A program made the translations under genes and the position numbers. A DNA stretch of 9,902 nt from CAZJDV01 sp964544865 (GTDB lineage: Bacteria; Chloroflexota; Dehalococcoidia; Lucifugimonadales; CAJWER01). Shown here in pieces: positions 1 to 6,457 of this stretch (positions within the stretch are counted from its first letter, which is position 1; each line of letters starts with the position of its first letter). The notes below the pieces were generated by a model that did not search any database, was not told the DNA's origin, and saw only the letters and a list, made by a program, of their open reading frames with translations. The stretch covers positions 1 through 9,902 of the forward strand of contig CAZJDV010000088.1 in assembly GCA_964544865.1 (NCBI GenBank). Direction: 5' to 3'.

Positions 1-178
1 GAGTGTGCGCCTAGAGCAAAGACTGGAGAGAAGCCCGCAGGGAAAGTATCTGTAAAGATTTACGAACTGGTTCGTAGAGGTGGTCGTACTTTCGAGCGTG
101 CGCGTACTGCGTGGGTAAATCCCGAAGTAGCCGAACGACTAAATCAGAGGAAGGTAGCAACCGATTGGGTAAGAACTT
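1..178. other. Unassigned lower-GC segment before a sequence junction
   Basis: This stretch is about 50% GC by count (30, 32 and 28 G/C in the first three 60-base lines), while the next line is 67%. Plus-strand frame 1 is open from base 1 through the segment and would encode a basic, helix-like peptide containing ELVRRGG and NPEVAERLNQRK. The opposite strand also has an open frame, ending at 11, so neither is convincing. I do not recognise either product. A perfect 16-bp inverted repeat (TACGAAC-TG-GTTCGTA) lies at 61-76. The segment could be the end of a different gene, the edge of a mobile or rearranged element, or assembly-chimera sequence. Confidence 0.4.
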
Positions 179-385
179 TTGGAAACTGCCTTCCTCATCG
201 AGGAGGCCGTGATCGGCGAGGGGCTGCTGGACCAGGCGACGTTCCTCAGGCGTTTCGAAGAGAGCTGCCCCGTTGGGTACGTCCAGATCGAGCACCTGCC
301 CGAAGACAAGATCCCGCAGGCCAGAGAGTCCCTGTACCGGACGGGTCTGGACGCCGGGGTGGCGTGGAACGGACTGGACGGCTGA
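179..385 (+). pseudogene. C-terminal remnant of a sugar phosphate isomerase/epimerase (TIM-barrel, xylose-isomerase-like)
   Basis: An open frame of 68 codons ends at TGA 383-385. It carries motifs typical of the last strands of AP-endonuclease-2/xylose-isomerase-like sugar epimerases: EAVIGEGLLD (GEG-LD, before the last helices), then VQIEHLPEDKIPQA, matching the usual IEHL/VEHL block that precedes the C-terminal helix. Family members are normally 260-300 residues, so roughly three quarters of the gene is absent. The same frame upstream of 179 has stops at 53, 116 and 170, and no other frame shows the missing barrel. The TTG at 179 is only the first possible start and is probably not a real one. 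Strong G/C at third positions shows this piece was coding until recently. It sits 34 bp before the SDR gene on the same strand, which suggests a former sugar or polyol operon. It could instead be an intact gene whose upstream half was lost to misassembly. Confidence 0.55.
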
Positions 386-419
386 CGGCGCCAATAACGA
401 AATTGAACGGAGCGCGCTG

Positions 420-1160
420 ATGGACCTCGACGGCAAGAGAGTCGTGATAACGGGCGGTGCAACGGGAATCGGTCGCGCGGCCGCCATCTACTGCGCCGGC
501 AGGTGCGCCCGTGTGGTCGTCGCAGACGTGAGCCGGCGGGACGCCGAGGACTTCATTGCGAAGATTCGGAGCGCCGGTGGCGAGGGGTGGTTCCTGCGCG
601 CCGACGTGTCGTCGGAGCCGGAGGTCGAGTCGATGATGGCCGAGGCCGAGCGGCTGCTGGGAGGGATCGACGCCCTGGTGACCGCCGCCGGCATCGCCCG
701 GGACACCCTGGTGCCCGTGGATGAGCTGACCACGGATGGTTGGGACAGGACGATCGATGTCAATCTGAGGGGCACGTTTTTGTCCGCCAAGCACGCGGTC
801 CCAGCACTGAGGCGGGCGGGGGGCGGCGTGATCGTCCTGATCGCATCCGGCACGGGCGTCAGTGAGGCCAGCAGCATGGTCGCCTATGGCGCAAGCAAGG
901 GAGGAGTGAACGGTTTGGGGATGACTCTGGAGGCCGCGCTCGCCCCCGATGGCATCCGGGTCAACGTGTTGTGCCCGGGTAACATCGCCACGCCGCTGAA
1001 ACTACGCATCGTCGAGGAGCAGGCCGGCGTCAGGGGTGATGAATACCTGCTGGAGGAGCAGATCGCCCGCCTGGGCGACCCGGAAGGCATGGCCCGTGTG
1101 CTGGGCTTCCTCGTCTCAGACGCCGCCGACTACGTCCGCGGCGCTGTTTTCACCAGATAG
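420..1160 (+). CDS. Short-chain dehydrogenase/reductase (SDR, FabG-like), C-terminally short
   Basis: A 246-residue classical SDR that should carry out NAD(P)-linked oxidation or reduction of a hydroxyl or keto group in the cytosol. The Rossmann glycine motif TGGATGIG is at residues 11-18. D36 ends strand 2, which usually favours NAD(H). The adenine-contact ADV is at 61-63 and TAAG at 88-91 replaces the common NNAG. The catalytic tetrad is complete: N115, S143, Y156, K160 (YGASK). PG at 186-187 follows the catalytic helix. The ATG at 420 was chosen because GGAG at 409-412 sits 7 nt upstream and the protein then starts MDLDGKRVVITGG as family members do; longer upstream starts add no homologous sequence. 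The end is odd: family members finish with a VDGG-type tail after this point, but here the chain stops at RGAVFTR. The substrate cannot be told from sequence. The isomerase fragment upstream hints at sugar or polyol metabolism. Confidence 0.9.
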   Translation: MDLDGKRVVITGGATGIGRAAAIYCAGRCARVVVADVSRRDAEDFIAKIRSAGGEGWFLRADVSSEPEVESMMAEAERLLGGIDALVTAAGIARDTLVPVDELTTDGWDRTIDVNLRGTFLSAKHAVPALRRAGGGVIVLIASGTGVSEASSMVAYGASKGGVNGLGMTLEAALAPDGIRVNVLCPGNIATPLKLRIVEEQAGVRGDEYLLEEQIARLGDPEGMARVLGFLVSDAADYVRGAVFTR

Positions 1161-1164
1161 CCGC

Positions 1165-2361
1165 CTATGCCGGCACGGCCTCTTCGTCTGGCGCGACCCT
1201 GCGGGTGTAGTGTGCGCTGAGCCAAACCAGGGCGGCGCCCAGGAGCAAGATCGCCGCCATGAGTCTGAACGTGAAGGCGAAGTCCAGCCAGTAGATCAGC
1301 ACGCCCGCCAGGACCGGTCCGGCCACCTTTCCAGCGTTCTTCATCGAGCCCACTAGGCCCATGCTCACCCCTAGATGCGAGGAGTCGACCCTCGCGGAGA
1401 CGAGCGCCACCGTCGACGGAAAGACCATTCCCTGGGCGATTCCTATGAACACCGCCGGGGCGAGAAACGCCAGCCCCGCACCGGGGTAGCTCAGTAGCAG
1501 CAGTCCCGCGCCGAGCACCAGCATTCCCGCGCTTGCGATGTGCAGATGGCCGAACCGGTCAGAGAGCCTGCCTCCTATGGGGTTGACGGCGAGGTGGACC
1601 GCCTCCTGCACCGCCAGGAAAGCACCGGCCAGGGCCACGCTGGCATTGAGGTGCAGCACCAGGAGGGGTACGAAGGTCCGTACGGCATATACGGCGACGA
1701 AGATGTTGGCTTCCAGCCCGCCCGTGAGCCAAACCGCGGGCGTCCTTCCGCCTGTCTGAAGGGAGTTGAGCGCCTGCCGTAATATCTGCGACCCGGGCCT
1801 GGAGACCGACGGCGCCGTCTCCGGCAGCAGCAGCACTGGGATGAGTGCCGCGCTGCTCAGGAGGCCGATGATGGTGAAGACCGCGACGGGTTCCATGGTC
1901 AGCAGCATCCAGCCCGCGGCGGCAGGCCCCACGACGTATCCGGCGTTTCGAGCCATCGAGAACCAGCCGAGCCTCTCCGCACGGTGCGTTCGAGAGAGCT
2001 CCGCCACGTACGCGAGGGTGACCGGGCCGTATATCGCCGTGGCCAGCCCGTGGACGACGCGCAACGCGAAGAGCTGCTCCGGCGTCGATACGAACCGATA
2101 AACGAAGGGTAATAGGGCGAAGAACGCCGTCCCGATCAGGAGCCAGATCCGCCGGCCCCAGCGGTCCGAGAGCATCCCCACAAACGGCTTGAGCACCATT
2201 CCGGTCAGCGTCGAGACCGACACGATCAGGCCCAGGAAGATGTCGCCGGCACCGAGGGCCGCCGCGTAGATAGGCAGCAAGGGGGACTTGCCCATCTGGT
2301 ACGCCGAGCGGACCACGAAGTCCGCGGTCGTGATGAGGCCGAAACCGCGTGATCGGATCAT
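1165..2361 (-). CDS. MFS transporter, 12-TM drug/metabolite antiporter type (DHA1-like)
   Basis: A 398-residue inner-membrane carrier with hydrophobic blocks consistent with 12 helices. Motif A is present in both halves: GMLSDRWGRR at 62-71 after helix 2 and GGRLSDRFGH at 263-272. Motif B is around R101-G105. The antiporter signature (motif C) appears in both halves, NAGYVVGPAAAG at 139-150 and NAGKVAGPVLAG at 342-353, a visible trace of the ancient gene duplication. Family knowledge says such proteins exchange a small molecule for protons; the substrate is unknown. The start ATG at 2359-2361 has no recognisable Shine-Dalgarno sequence, so expression may rely on the upstream gene, whose stop lies 54 bp away on the same strand. 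The 3' end lies only 4 bp from the end of the convergent SDR gene, with no clear terminator between them. Confidence 0.92.
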   Translation of the reverse strand: MIRSRGFGLITTADFVVRSAYQMGKSPLLPIYAAALGAGDIFLGLIVSVSTLTGMVLKPFVGMLSDRWGRRIWLLIGTAFFALLPFVYRFVSTPEQLFALRVVHGLATAIYGPVTLAYVAELSRTHRAERLGWFSMARNAGYVVGPAAAGWMLLTMEPVAVFTIIGLLSSAALIPVLLLPETAPSVSRPGSQILRQALNSLQTGGRTPAVWLTGGLEANIFVAVYAVRTFVPLLVLHLNASVALAGAFLAVQEAVHLAVNPIGGRLSDRFGHLHIASAGMLVLGAGLLLLSYPGAGLAFLAPAVFIGIAQGMVFPSTVALVSARVDSSHLGVSMGLVGSMKNAGKVAGPVLAGVLIYWLDFAFTFRLMAAILLLGAALVWLSAHYTRRVAPDEEAVPA

Positions 2362-2415
2362 TGATATGTACCGGCGGGCGGCAAGAAATGATAGAGGGCG
2401 GGCCCCCCATCGACG

Positions 2416-5400
2416 TCAGCCCGACGCCCCTGTGCTGATGGGCGGTATCTCCAGCTCGTGCACCACGTCGATGAATACCGGAAGGTCGTTCTCGATAACG
2501 CTTCTGAGCGCGTCGAACTGGACGTCAAGCCGCTCTGACAGGTCTCCGAATACGCCCAGGGCCCCTTGCGTGGGCCCGTAATCCGCGGTGGAGGGCACCG
2601 TGCTGATCTCCCTGATCTTGGCGTTGAGCTTCGCGGGGTGGCTGATCCGGTCCAGACCCTCGATGGTCTCGAATTGTATTAGCTGGTCTTCAACCGCCGA
2701 CAACTTACCCTTCAGTTTCTCACCGGCCTCAGAAACGGCGTCCTTGGCCGCCTCGGAGACCGCGCGGCCAACCCACTCGTCAACCTGCTTTTTCACTTTG
2801 ACTATCTGGTTGATGGCGTCGTGGGTATCGGAGATCTTGTCCCTCATCGCTATAAGGAGGTCGAATTGGGCTTGCAGTTCCTCCTGAGTGGCGGGGATCC
2901 GGGGATCCTTTCGTATCTCGAACTCCTGCGTCTGAGTCCGGCCGGCGACCGTCAGATGGACGGCATAGGTTCCCGGAGGGGCATGGGGTCCGGCCAGGCC
3001 GTGGTCCGTCGCGCCATCGATGTCTACTTGTCGCGCGTCCGGGTACCGCATGTCCCATACGAACCGGTTCATGCCCGACTCGACCCGCACGAGAGGGTCC
3101 TCCTGCTTCTTCTCGGCGGTCGCCGATTTGCCGGTCCCTTCCTTCCCCTCCGGCTTTACCGACGAAAAGCTCTTGATCTCCTCGCCCTTCGAGTCATGGA
3201 AAGTGATGGAGGCCTCATCGTCCGGTTTCGTTTCGAGGAAATAGTGCACGACGACGCCGTCGGGCGGATTGGCGCCGGCGTCCAGCATCACACGCACGGT
3301 CTCGCCGTCCGGCCTCTCCTCATCGCGATAGCCGGCCGCGTATCCGAGGCCGAGGGCGTAGTTCCTGCCGGGCCCTGCGGGCCGCCCCGCCCCGAGCGGA
3401 GGCGTGAACCGGTAGGTGGGCGCTGGCTGGAAGAGTCGGAGTCCGTCGTCGGCCCGGTCTACTCCGGCCTGCCGGAGCACAGCGAGATCGTCCAGTATCC
3501 AGAATGAACGGCCGTTTGTGGCCACCACAAGGTCGTTGTCTTTGACCAGCAGGTCGGAAATGGGGACCGTCGGCATGTTGAGCTGGAGTCGCTGCCACGA
3601 GCCGCCGTCGTCGAAGGACACGTAGACGCCGGTCTCGGTCCCCGCGTAGAGCAGACCGCGCCGGATAGGGTCCTCTCTGGTAACCCGCGTGAAGTCGTCC
3701 TCGGGGATGCCGTCAGTTATCTTGGTCCAACTCTTGCCATAATCGTTGGTCTTGAACAGGAAGGGGCGGTTGTCGTCGAACTTGTACCGCGTGGCGGACA
3801 GGTACGCCGTGGCCGGGTCGTGGGGTGAGACCTCGATGACGTCGACGCGGGTCCACTCCGGCAGGTCTGGTGGAGTCACGTCTTCCCAGGTCTTGGAGCC
3901 GTCGCGCGAGATGTGGACCAGCCCGTCGTCGGAGCCCGCCCAGAATAGCCCCTCTTCGTGAACGGACTCGGTGAGGGCGAAGATAGTCCCGTAGTGCTCG
4001 ACCATCGTCGTGTCCAGGGTAACAGGGCCGCCGGATGGCTCCATCTTCGTTCTGTCGCCGCGGGTCAGGTCGGGACTGATGATCTCCCACGACTCGCCGT
4101 CGTCGTCCGATCGGAACACGACCTGGCCGGCCACGTACAGGACCTTCGGGTCGTGGGGCGAGATGACGATGGGGTAGGTCCACTGGAAGCGGTACTTGTG
4201 GTCCTTCAGGCCGAGCCCCCACTGGAACTCGGGCCAGACCGAGACGATGCGGGTCTGGCCGATGCTGTGGTCGTAACGCAGAAGGGAGTCTCCCCCGCCG
4301 GGCGAGCTGCCGATGGCGCCGGAATATACGATATTCGGGTCGTCGGGCCGTACCGCTATGTGGCCGCTCTCCGAGCTGCCCACGGCGTAGCAGTCCGACC
4401 ACATGATGGCGCCCTTGGTCGAGCGGCTGGGAACGCTGATGGCGCTGTTGTCCTGCTGTGTCGCGTAGACGCGGTACGGGAACTGATCGTCGGTTGTGAG
4501 GTGGTAGAACTGCGACGTCGGCTGGTTGTAGATCGTCGACCAGGTATCGCCGCCGTTGAAGGAGACGCAGGCGCCCCCGTCGTTGCCCTCTATCATACGC
4601 CTGGGGTCTCGAGGATCGATCCAGAGCTCATGGTTGTCGCCGTGGGGGGTGGTGATGCGCGTGAAGGTCCTTCCGCCGTCGGTGGACTTCCACATGTTGA
4701 GGCCCAGGACGTAGACCGTTTCCGGGTCCTGCGGGTCGGCGTAGACATGGCAGTAGTACCAGGGGCGCTGCATCAGGTTGCGGTCGTCGCTGACGCGTTC
4801 CCACGTTTCCCCGCCGTCGTCGGACCGGTACAGGCCGCGCTCCTCTGCTTCGATGATCGCCCAGACACGCCCCGGCATCGCGGGAGAAACCGCCACGCCG
4901 ATTCGCCCCTTCACCCCATCGGGCAGTCCCTTGTTGCCGGATATGTCGGTCCAGGTGTCGCCCCCGTCCGTTGAAATGTGCAGGCCGCTGTCGGGCCCGC
5001 CGCTCGTGAACGTGTGAGGCTCGCGCCGCGCCTGCCATATGGCGGCGAACATTATTCGAGGGTTATTCGGGTCAATTGAGAGGTCGATCGCGCCCGCGTC
5101 CTCGCTCTTGTAAAGTATTTTTTTCCAGTTGGCGCCTCCGTCTTTCGACCGGAACACGCCCCGCTCCTCGTTGGGCCCGAAGGCGTGTCCCAGGGCCGCC
5201 ACGTATACCAGGTCGGGGTCAGCAGGATGGACCCTTACCCGTGCGATGTGCCTGCTGTCTGTCAGGCCCACGTGGGACCACGTCTTGCCGGCGTCCGTGG
5301 ACCGGTAGACACCGTCGCCGTGGGTCACGTTGCCGCGGATGCAAGACTCGCCCGTGCCGGCGTAGATCACGTTCGGGTCGGAGTCGGAGACGGCGATGGC

Positions 5401-5655
5401 GCCGACCGCAGCCGTATTGAAAAACCCGTCCGTTACGTTCTCCCAGTATGTTCCTCCGTCGGTGGTCTTCCAGACCCCGCCTCCGACGGCGCCGAAGTAG
5501 AACACCATAGCGTCGGACGGATCACCGGCAGCCGCCACCACCCGCCCCCCTCGGTGCGGTCCGATACATCGCCATCTCAGAGACCCAGTCAGCGCCGTAC
5601 CGATGCCGTTCTCGCCACGGGCCGCCGGATTGTCTGCAGACTGTTCGCTCGACAT
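2416..5655 (-). CDS. Large Asp-box (BNR/sortilin-VPS10-like) beta-propeller protein, 'glycosyl hydrolase'-type annotation
   Basis: About 1,079 residues from the ATG at 5655 (numbers here count six more, from a TTG at 5673). Eleven Asp-box motifs of the form S/T-x-D-x-G-x-T/S-W are visible near 69, 125, 176, 234, 284, 330, 371, 522, 589, 642 and 686, which implies one or two six- to ten-bladed propellers. A conserved ATNGRSFWILDD segment at 718-729 follows. Next come an Ig-like region (about 880-940, with GMNRFVWDMRYPD) and a helical, charged C-terminal region (about 945-1060) that may form coiled coil. The family is often called glycosyl hydrolase or sortilin-like, but no catalytic activity is established by this sequence. 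The N-terminus has no signal peptide or membrane helix, so the protein is predicted cytosolic, which is unusual because many relatives are secreted. GAGGTG at 5661-5666 precedes the ATG by 5-6 nt and decides the start. Probably co-transcribed with the MFS gene. Confidence 0.88.
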   Translation of the reverse strand: MSSEQSADNPAARGENGIGTALTGSLRWRCIGPHRGGRVVAAAGDPSDAMVFYFGAVGGGVWKTTDGGTYWENVTDGFFNTAAVGAIAVSDSDPNVIYAGTGESCIRGNVTHGDGVYRSTDAGKTWSHVGLTDSRHIARVRVHPADPDLVYVAALGHAFGPNEERGVFRSKDGGANWKKILYKSEDAGAIDLSIDPNNPRIMFAAIWQARREPHTFTSGGPDSGLHISTDGGDTWTDISGNKGLPDGVKGRIGVAVSPAMPGRVWAIIEAEERGLYRSDDGGETWERVSDDRNLMQRPWYYCHVYADPQDPETVYVLGLNMWKSTDGGRTFTRITTPHGDNHELWIDPRDPRRMIEGNDGGACVSFNGGDTWSTIYNQPTSQFYHLTTDDQFPYRVYATQQDNSAISVPSRSTKGAIMWSDCYAVGSSESGHIAVRPDDPNIVYSGAIGSSPGGGDSLLRYDHSIGQTRIVSVWPEFQWGLGLKDHKYRFQWTYPIVISPHDPKVLYVAGQVVFRSDDDGESWEIISPDLTRGDRTKMEPSGGPVTLDTTMVEHYGTIFALTESVHEEGLFWAGSDDGLVHISRDGSKTWEDVTPPDLPEWTRVDVIEVSPHDPATAYLSATRYKFDDNRPFLFKTNDYGKSWTKITDGIPEDDFTRVTREDPIRRGLLYAGTETGVYVSFDDGGSWQRLQLNMPTVPISDLLVKDNDLVVATNGRSFWILDDLAVLRQAGVDRADDGLRLFQPAPTYRFTPPLGAGRPAGPGRNYALGLGYAAGYRDEERPDGETVRVMLDAGANPPDGVVVHYFLETKPDDEASITFHDSKGEEIKSFSSVKPEGKEGTGKSATAEKKQEDPLVRVESGMNRFVWDMRYPDARQVDIDGATDHGLAGPHAPPGTYAVHLTVAGRTQTQEFEIRKDPRIPATQEELQAQFDLLIAMRDKISDTHDAINQIVKVKKQVDEWVGRAVSEAAKDAVSEAGEKLKGKLSAVEDQLIQFETIEGLDRISHPAKLNAKIREISTVPSTADYGPTQGALGVFGDLSERLDVQFDALRSVIENDLPVFIDVVHELEIPPISTGASG

Positions 5656-5687
5656 CGTTGGCACCTCACTCAAACCTGATTGGTCGT

Positions 5688-5699
5688 GCTTCGCGAAGC
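5688..5699. promoter_or_regulatory. Perfect 12-bp palindrome, candidate operator or leader hairpin
   Basis: GCTTCGCGAAGC is a perfect 12-bp dyad, 33 bp upstream of the Asp-box gene ATG and downstream of its possible promoter. It could be a regulator-binding site or a small hairpin in the leader of the leftward mRNA. The regulator is unknown. Confidence 0.3.
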
Positions 5700-5704
5700 G
5701 GCGC

Positions 5705-5735
5705 TATCTTCTCACGGCGGCGGATTTGCAGTCAA
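5705..5735 (-). promoter_or_regulatory. Possible promoter of the Asp-box/MFS operon
   Basis: On the minus strand TTGACT (5735 to 5730) matches the sigma-70 -35 consensus in 5 of 6 positions. The downstream -10 is poor: the best candidates, GAAGAT or AAGATA at 18-19 nt spacing, match only weakly. The position, about 50-80 nt upstream of the ATG, is right for a promoter, but the call rests mainly on the -35 hexamer. Confidence 0.25.
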
Positions 5736-5779
5736 CTGGGAGTGGGTACAGGGCGAGGGAGTCGTGCGAATGTGGAGTA

Positions 5780-5811
5780 TTCAACTTGAAATACACCGGG
5801 AATAGTATAAA
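5780..5811 (+). promoter_or_regulatory. AT-rich promoter-like block upstream of DUF1232 gene
   Basis: TATAAA at 5806-5811 is a good -10 element in the most AT-rich stretch of the window. TTGAAA at 5786-5791 resembles a -35 but lies only 14 bp upstream, shorter than the usual 16-18. The small inverted repeat TTCAA-C-TTGAA (5780-5790) overlaps it and could be a regulator site. On the other strand TATACT (5809 to 5804) is also -10-like, so direction is uncertain. Confidence 0.3.
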
Positions 5812-5956
5812 AAGTTTCTAAAACAACGCCCTGTTTCACCTTCTAATGCCCTCGGCGTCAAAGCTACGATATGTATCTCAGCAGTCGCGGGTGAGGGGGA
5901 TCTCCTCTTCGTCCATCGTCGCGGCGGTCCCGCCAACAGCTCCAAGGAGAAGTGGA

Positions 5957-6358
5957 ATGGCATTGCAGTCCGATGGCATCGTGTATGACGCCCGAATTGT
6001 CCTCCAGGATGAAGCGCCCCATGCCGAGATGAGGTCCAACGGGGCAACGCCCCGGAGGAATATTTGGCTGACCTGCCTTCGACCGCTTCGGCTCTTGATC
6101 GCTTTCATCACACGCGAGCTAAGGGTGTACAGGCTGATTACCAGGGACTCTCGGACGCCAAGAGGCCCGAAGGTCCTGCTCTGGATCGCGGTAGCCTACG
6201 CTGTCTGGCCGCTCGGCCTGGTGCCGGACCTGATTCCCATCGTCGGATACGTCGACGATATCATCATTGTGCCCATTCTGGTTGTAATGGCCATGAGGAA
6301 CGTTCCCAGAGAGGTAATCCTCGACTGCCGGACCAAGGCGTGCCCTTCCGGGAGCTGA
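5957..6358 (+). CDS. YkvA-family (DUF1232) small membrane protein
   Basis: A 133-residue protein with a soluble basic N-terminal part (about 1-55) and the DUF1232 core at about 58-125. The core shows the hallmark order: a helix around LLWIAVAYAVWPL (74-86), then LVPDLIPIVGYVDD (88-101) with the conserved Pro-Asp-x-Ile-Pro and Gly-x-x-Asp-Asp residues, then a second hydrophobic stretch to about 113. The family (B. subtilis YkvA and relatives) has no settled biochemical role. The start at 5957 is chosen because AAGGAGA at 5944-5950 lies 6 nt upstream; the frame is open back to an ATG at 5846, but that extension is low-complexity and has no ribosome binding site. It is transcribed away from the Asp-box gene and towards the ABC operon 99 bp downstream. 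A hairpin surrounds its stop codon. Confidence 0.85.
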   Translation: MALQSDGIVYDARIVLQDEAPHAEMRSNGATPRRNIWLTCLRPLRLLIAFITRELRVYRLITRDSRTPRGPKVLLWIAVAYAVWPLGLVPDLIPIVGYVDDIIIVPILVVMAMRNVPREVILDCRTKACPSGS

Positions 6359-6378
6359 CTCGTCGCACGTCCAGCTCC
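6351..6378 (+). terminator. Hairpin spanning the DUF1232 stop codon, weak terminator candidate
   Basis: GGAGCTG (6351-6357) pairs perfectly with CAGCTCC (6372-6378) around a 14-nt loop. The stem includes the TGA stop. No T-tract follows, so it does not qualify as a standard intrinsic terminator. It may protect the 3' end, attenuate transcription, or be chance. Confidence 0.25.
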
Positions 6379-6400
6379 AACGGCCTGCGTCTCCGCTCAC

Positions 6401-6437
6401 ACCCAACACCCAGCCCCTAGTCCCTCATCCCGTACCC
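6401..6437. repeat. C-rich degenerate heptad tract; G-quadruplex-type motif on the minus strand
   Basis: Runs of C occur at 6402-6404, 6409-6411, 6414-6417, 6422-6424, 6429-6431 and 6435-6437, separated by 4, 2, 4, 4 and 3 bases, with start-to-start spacing near 7 bp. Units read ACCCAAC, ACCCAGC, CCCTAGT, CCCTCAT and CCCGTAC. The minus strand therefore carries six G-runs with short loops, which meets the usual G-quadruplex pattern with runs to spare. A further CCCC lies at 6450-6453. The tract occupies the -35 region of the ABC operon. Confidence 0.7.
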
Positions 6438-6446
6438 TGCTATCAT
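6438..6446 (+). promoter_or_regulatory. Extended -10 promoter element of the ABC operon
   Basis: TGCTATCAT fits the extended -10 form TG-n-TATAAT with one mismatch. It lies directly after the C-rich tract, where no ordinary -35 is seen. Only 11 nt separate it from the ATPase ATG at 6458, so transcription would start about 4-5 nt before the start codon. Confidence 0.4.
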
Positions 6447-6457
6447 GTTCCCCTCCT

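Larger units (their letters stand above)
5656..5956. other. Divergent intergenic region with AT-rich island
   Basis: About 300 bp without a convincing gene lie between the leftward Asp-box gene and the rightward DUF1232 gene. It holds the palindrome at 5688-5699, a possible leftward -35 at 5730-5735, an AT-rich block at about 5778-5826, and then GC-rich DNA leading to the ribosome binding site at 5944-5950. No structured RNA that I recognise is present. Confidence 0.6.

Noticed and set aside
1..178. Group II intron end (GTGTG/GTGCG near the left edge)
   Set aside because: The GTGYG-like string is short, no domain V hairpin is present, and the exon-like junction at 178 lacks the expected 3' intron sequence.
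3958..4974. Long plus-strand open frame (338 codons) opposite the Asp-box gene
   Set aside because: It mirrors the codon bias of a clearly homologous minus-strand gene; the translation is low-complexity, rich in V, A, G and R, with no recognisable motif.
5656..5673. TTG at 5673 as the start of the Asp-box protein
   Set aside because: It adds only six residues, and the GAGGTG that would be its coding sequence is the ribosome binding site of the ATG at 5655.
5846..5956. N-terminal extension of the DUF1232 protein from ATG 5846
   Set aside because: No ribosome binding site at 5846 and a low-complexity translation; AAGGAGA correctly spaced before 5957 marks the real start.
6359..6457. TPP or other riboswitch in front of the ABC operon
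   Set aside because: The conserved TPP elements (CTGAGA and the ACCTGATC-type end) are absent, and the leader appears too short.
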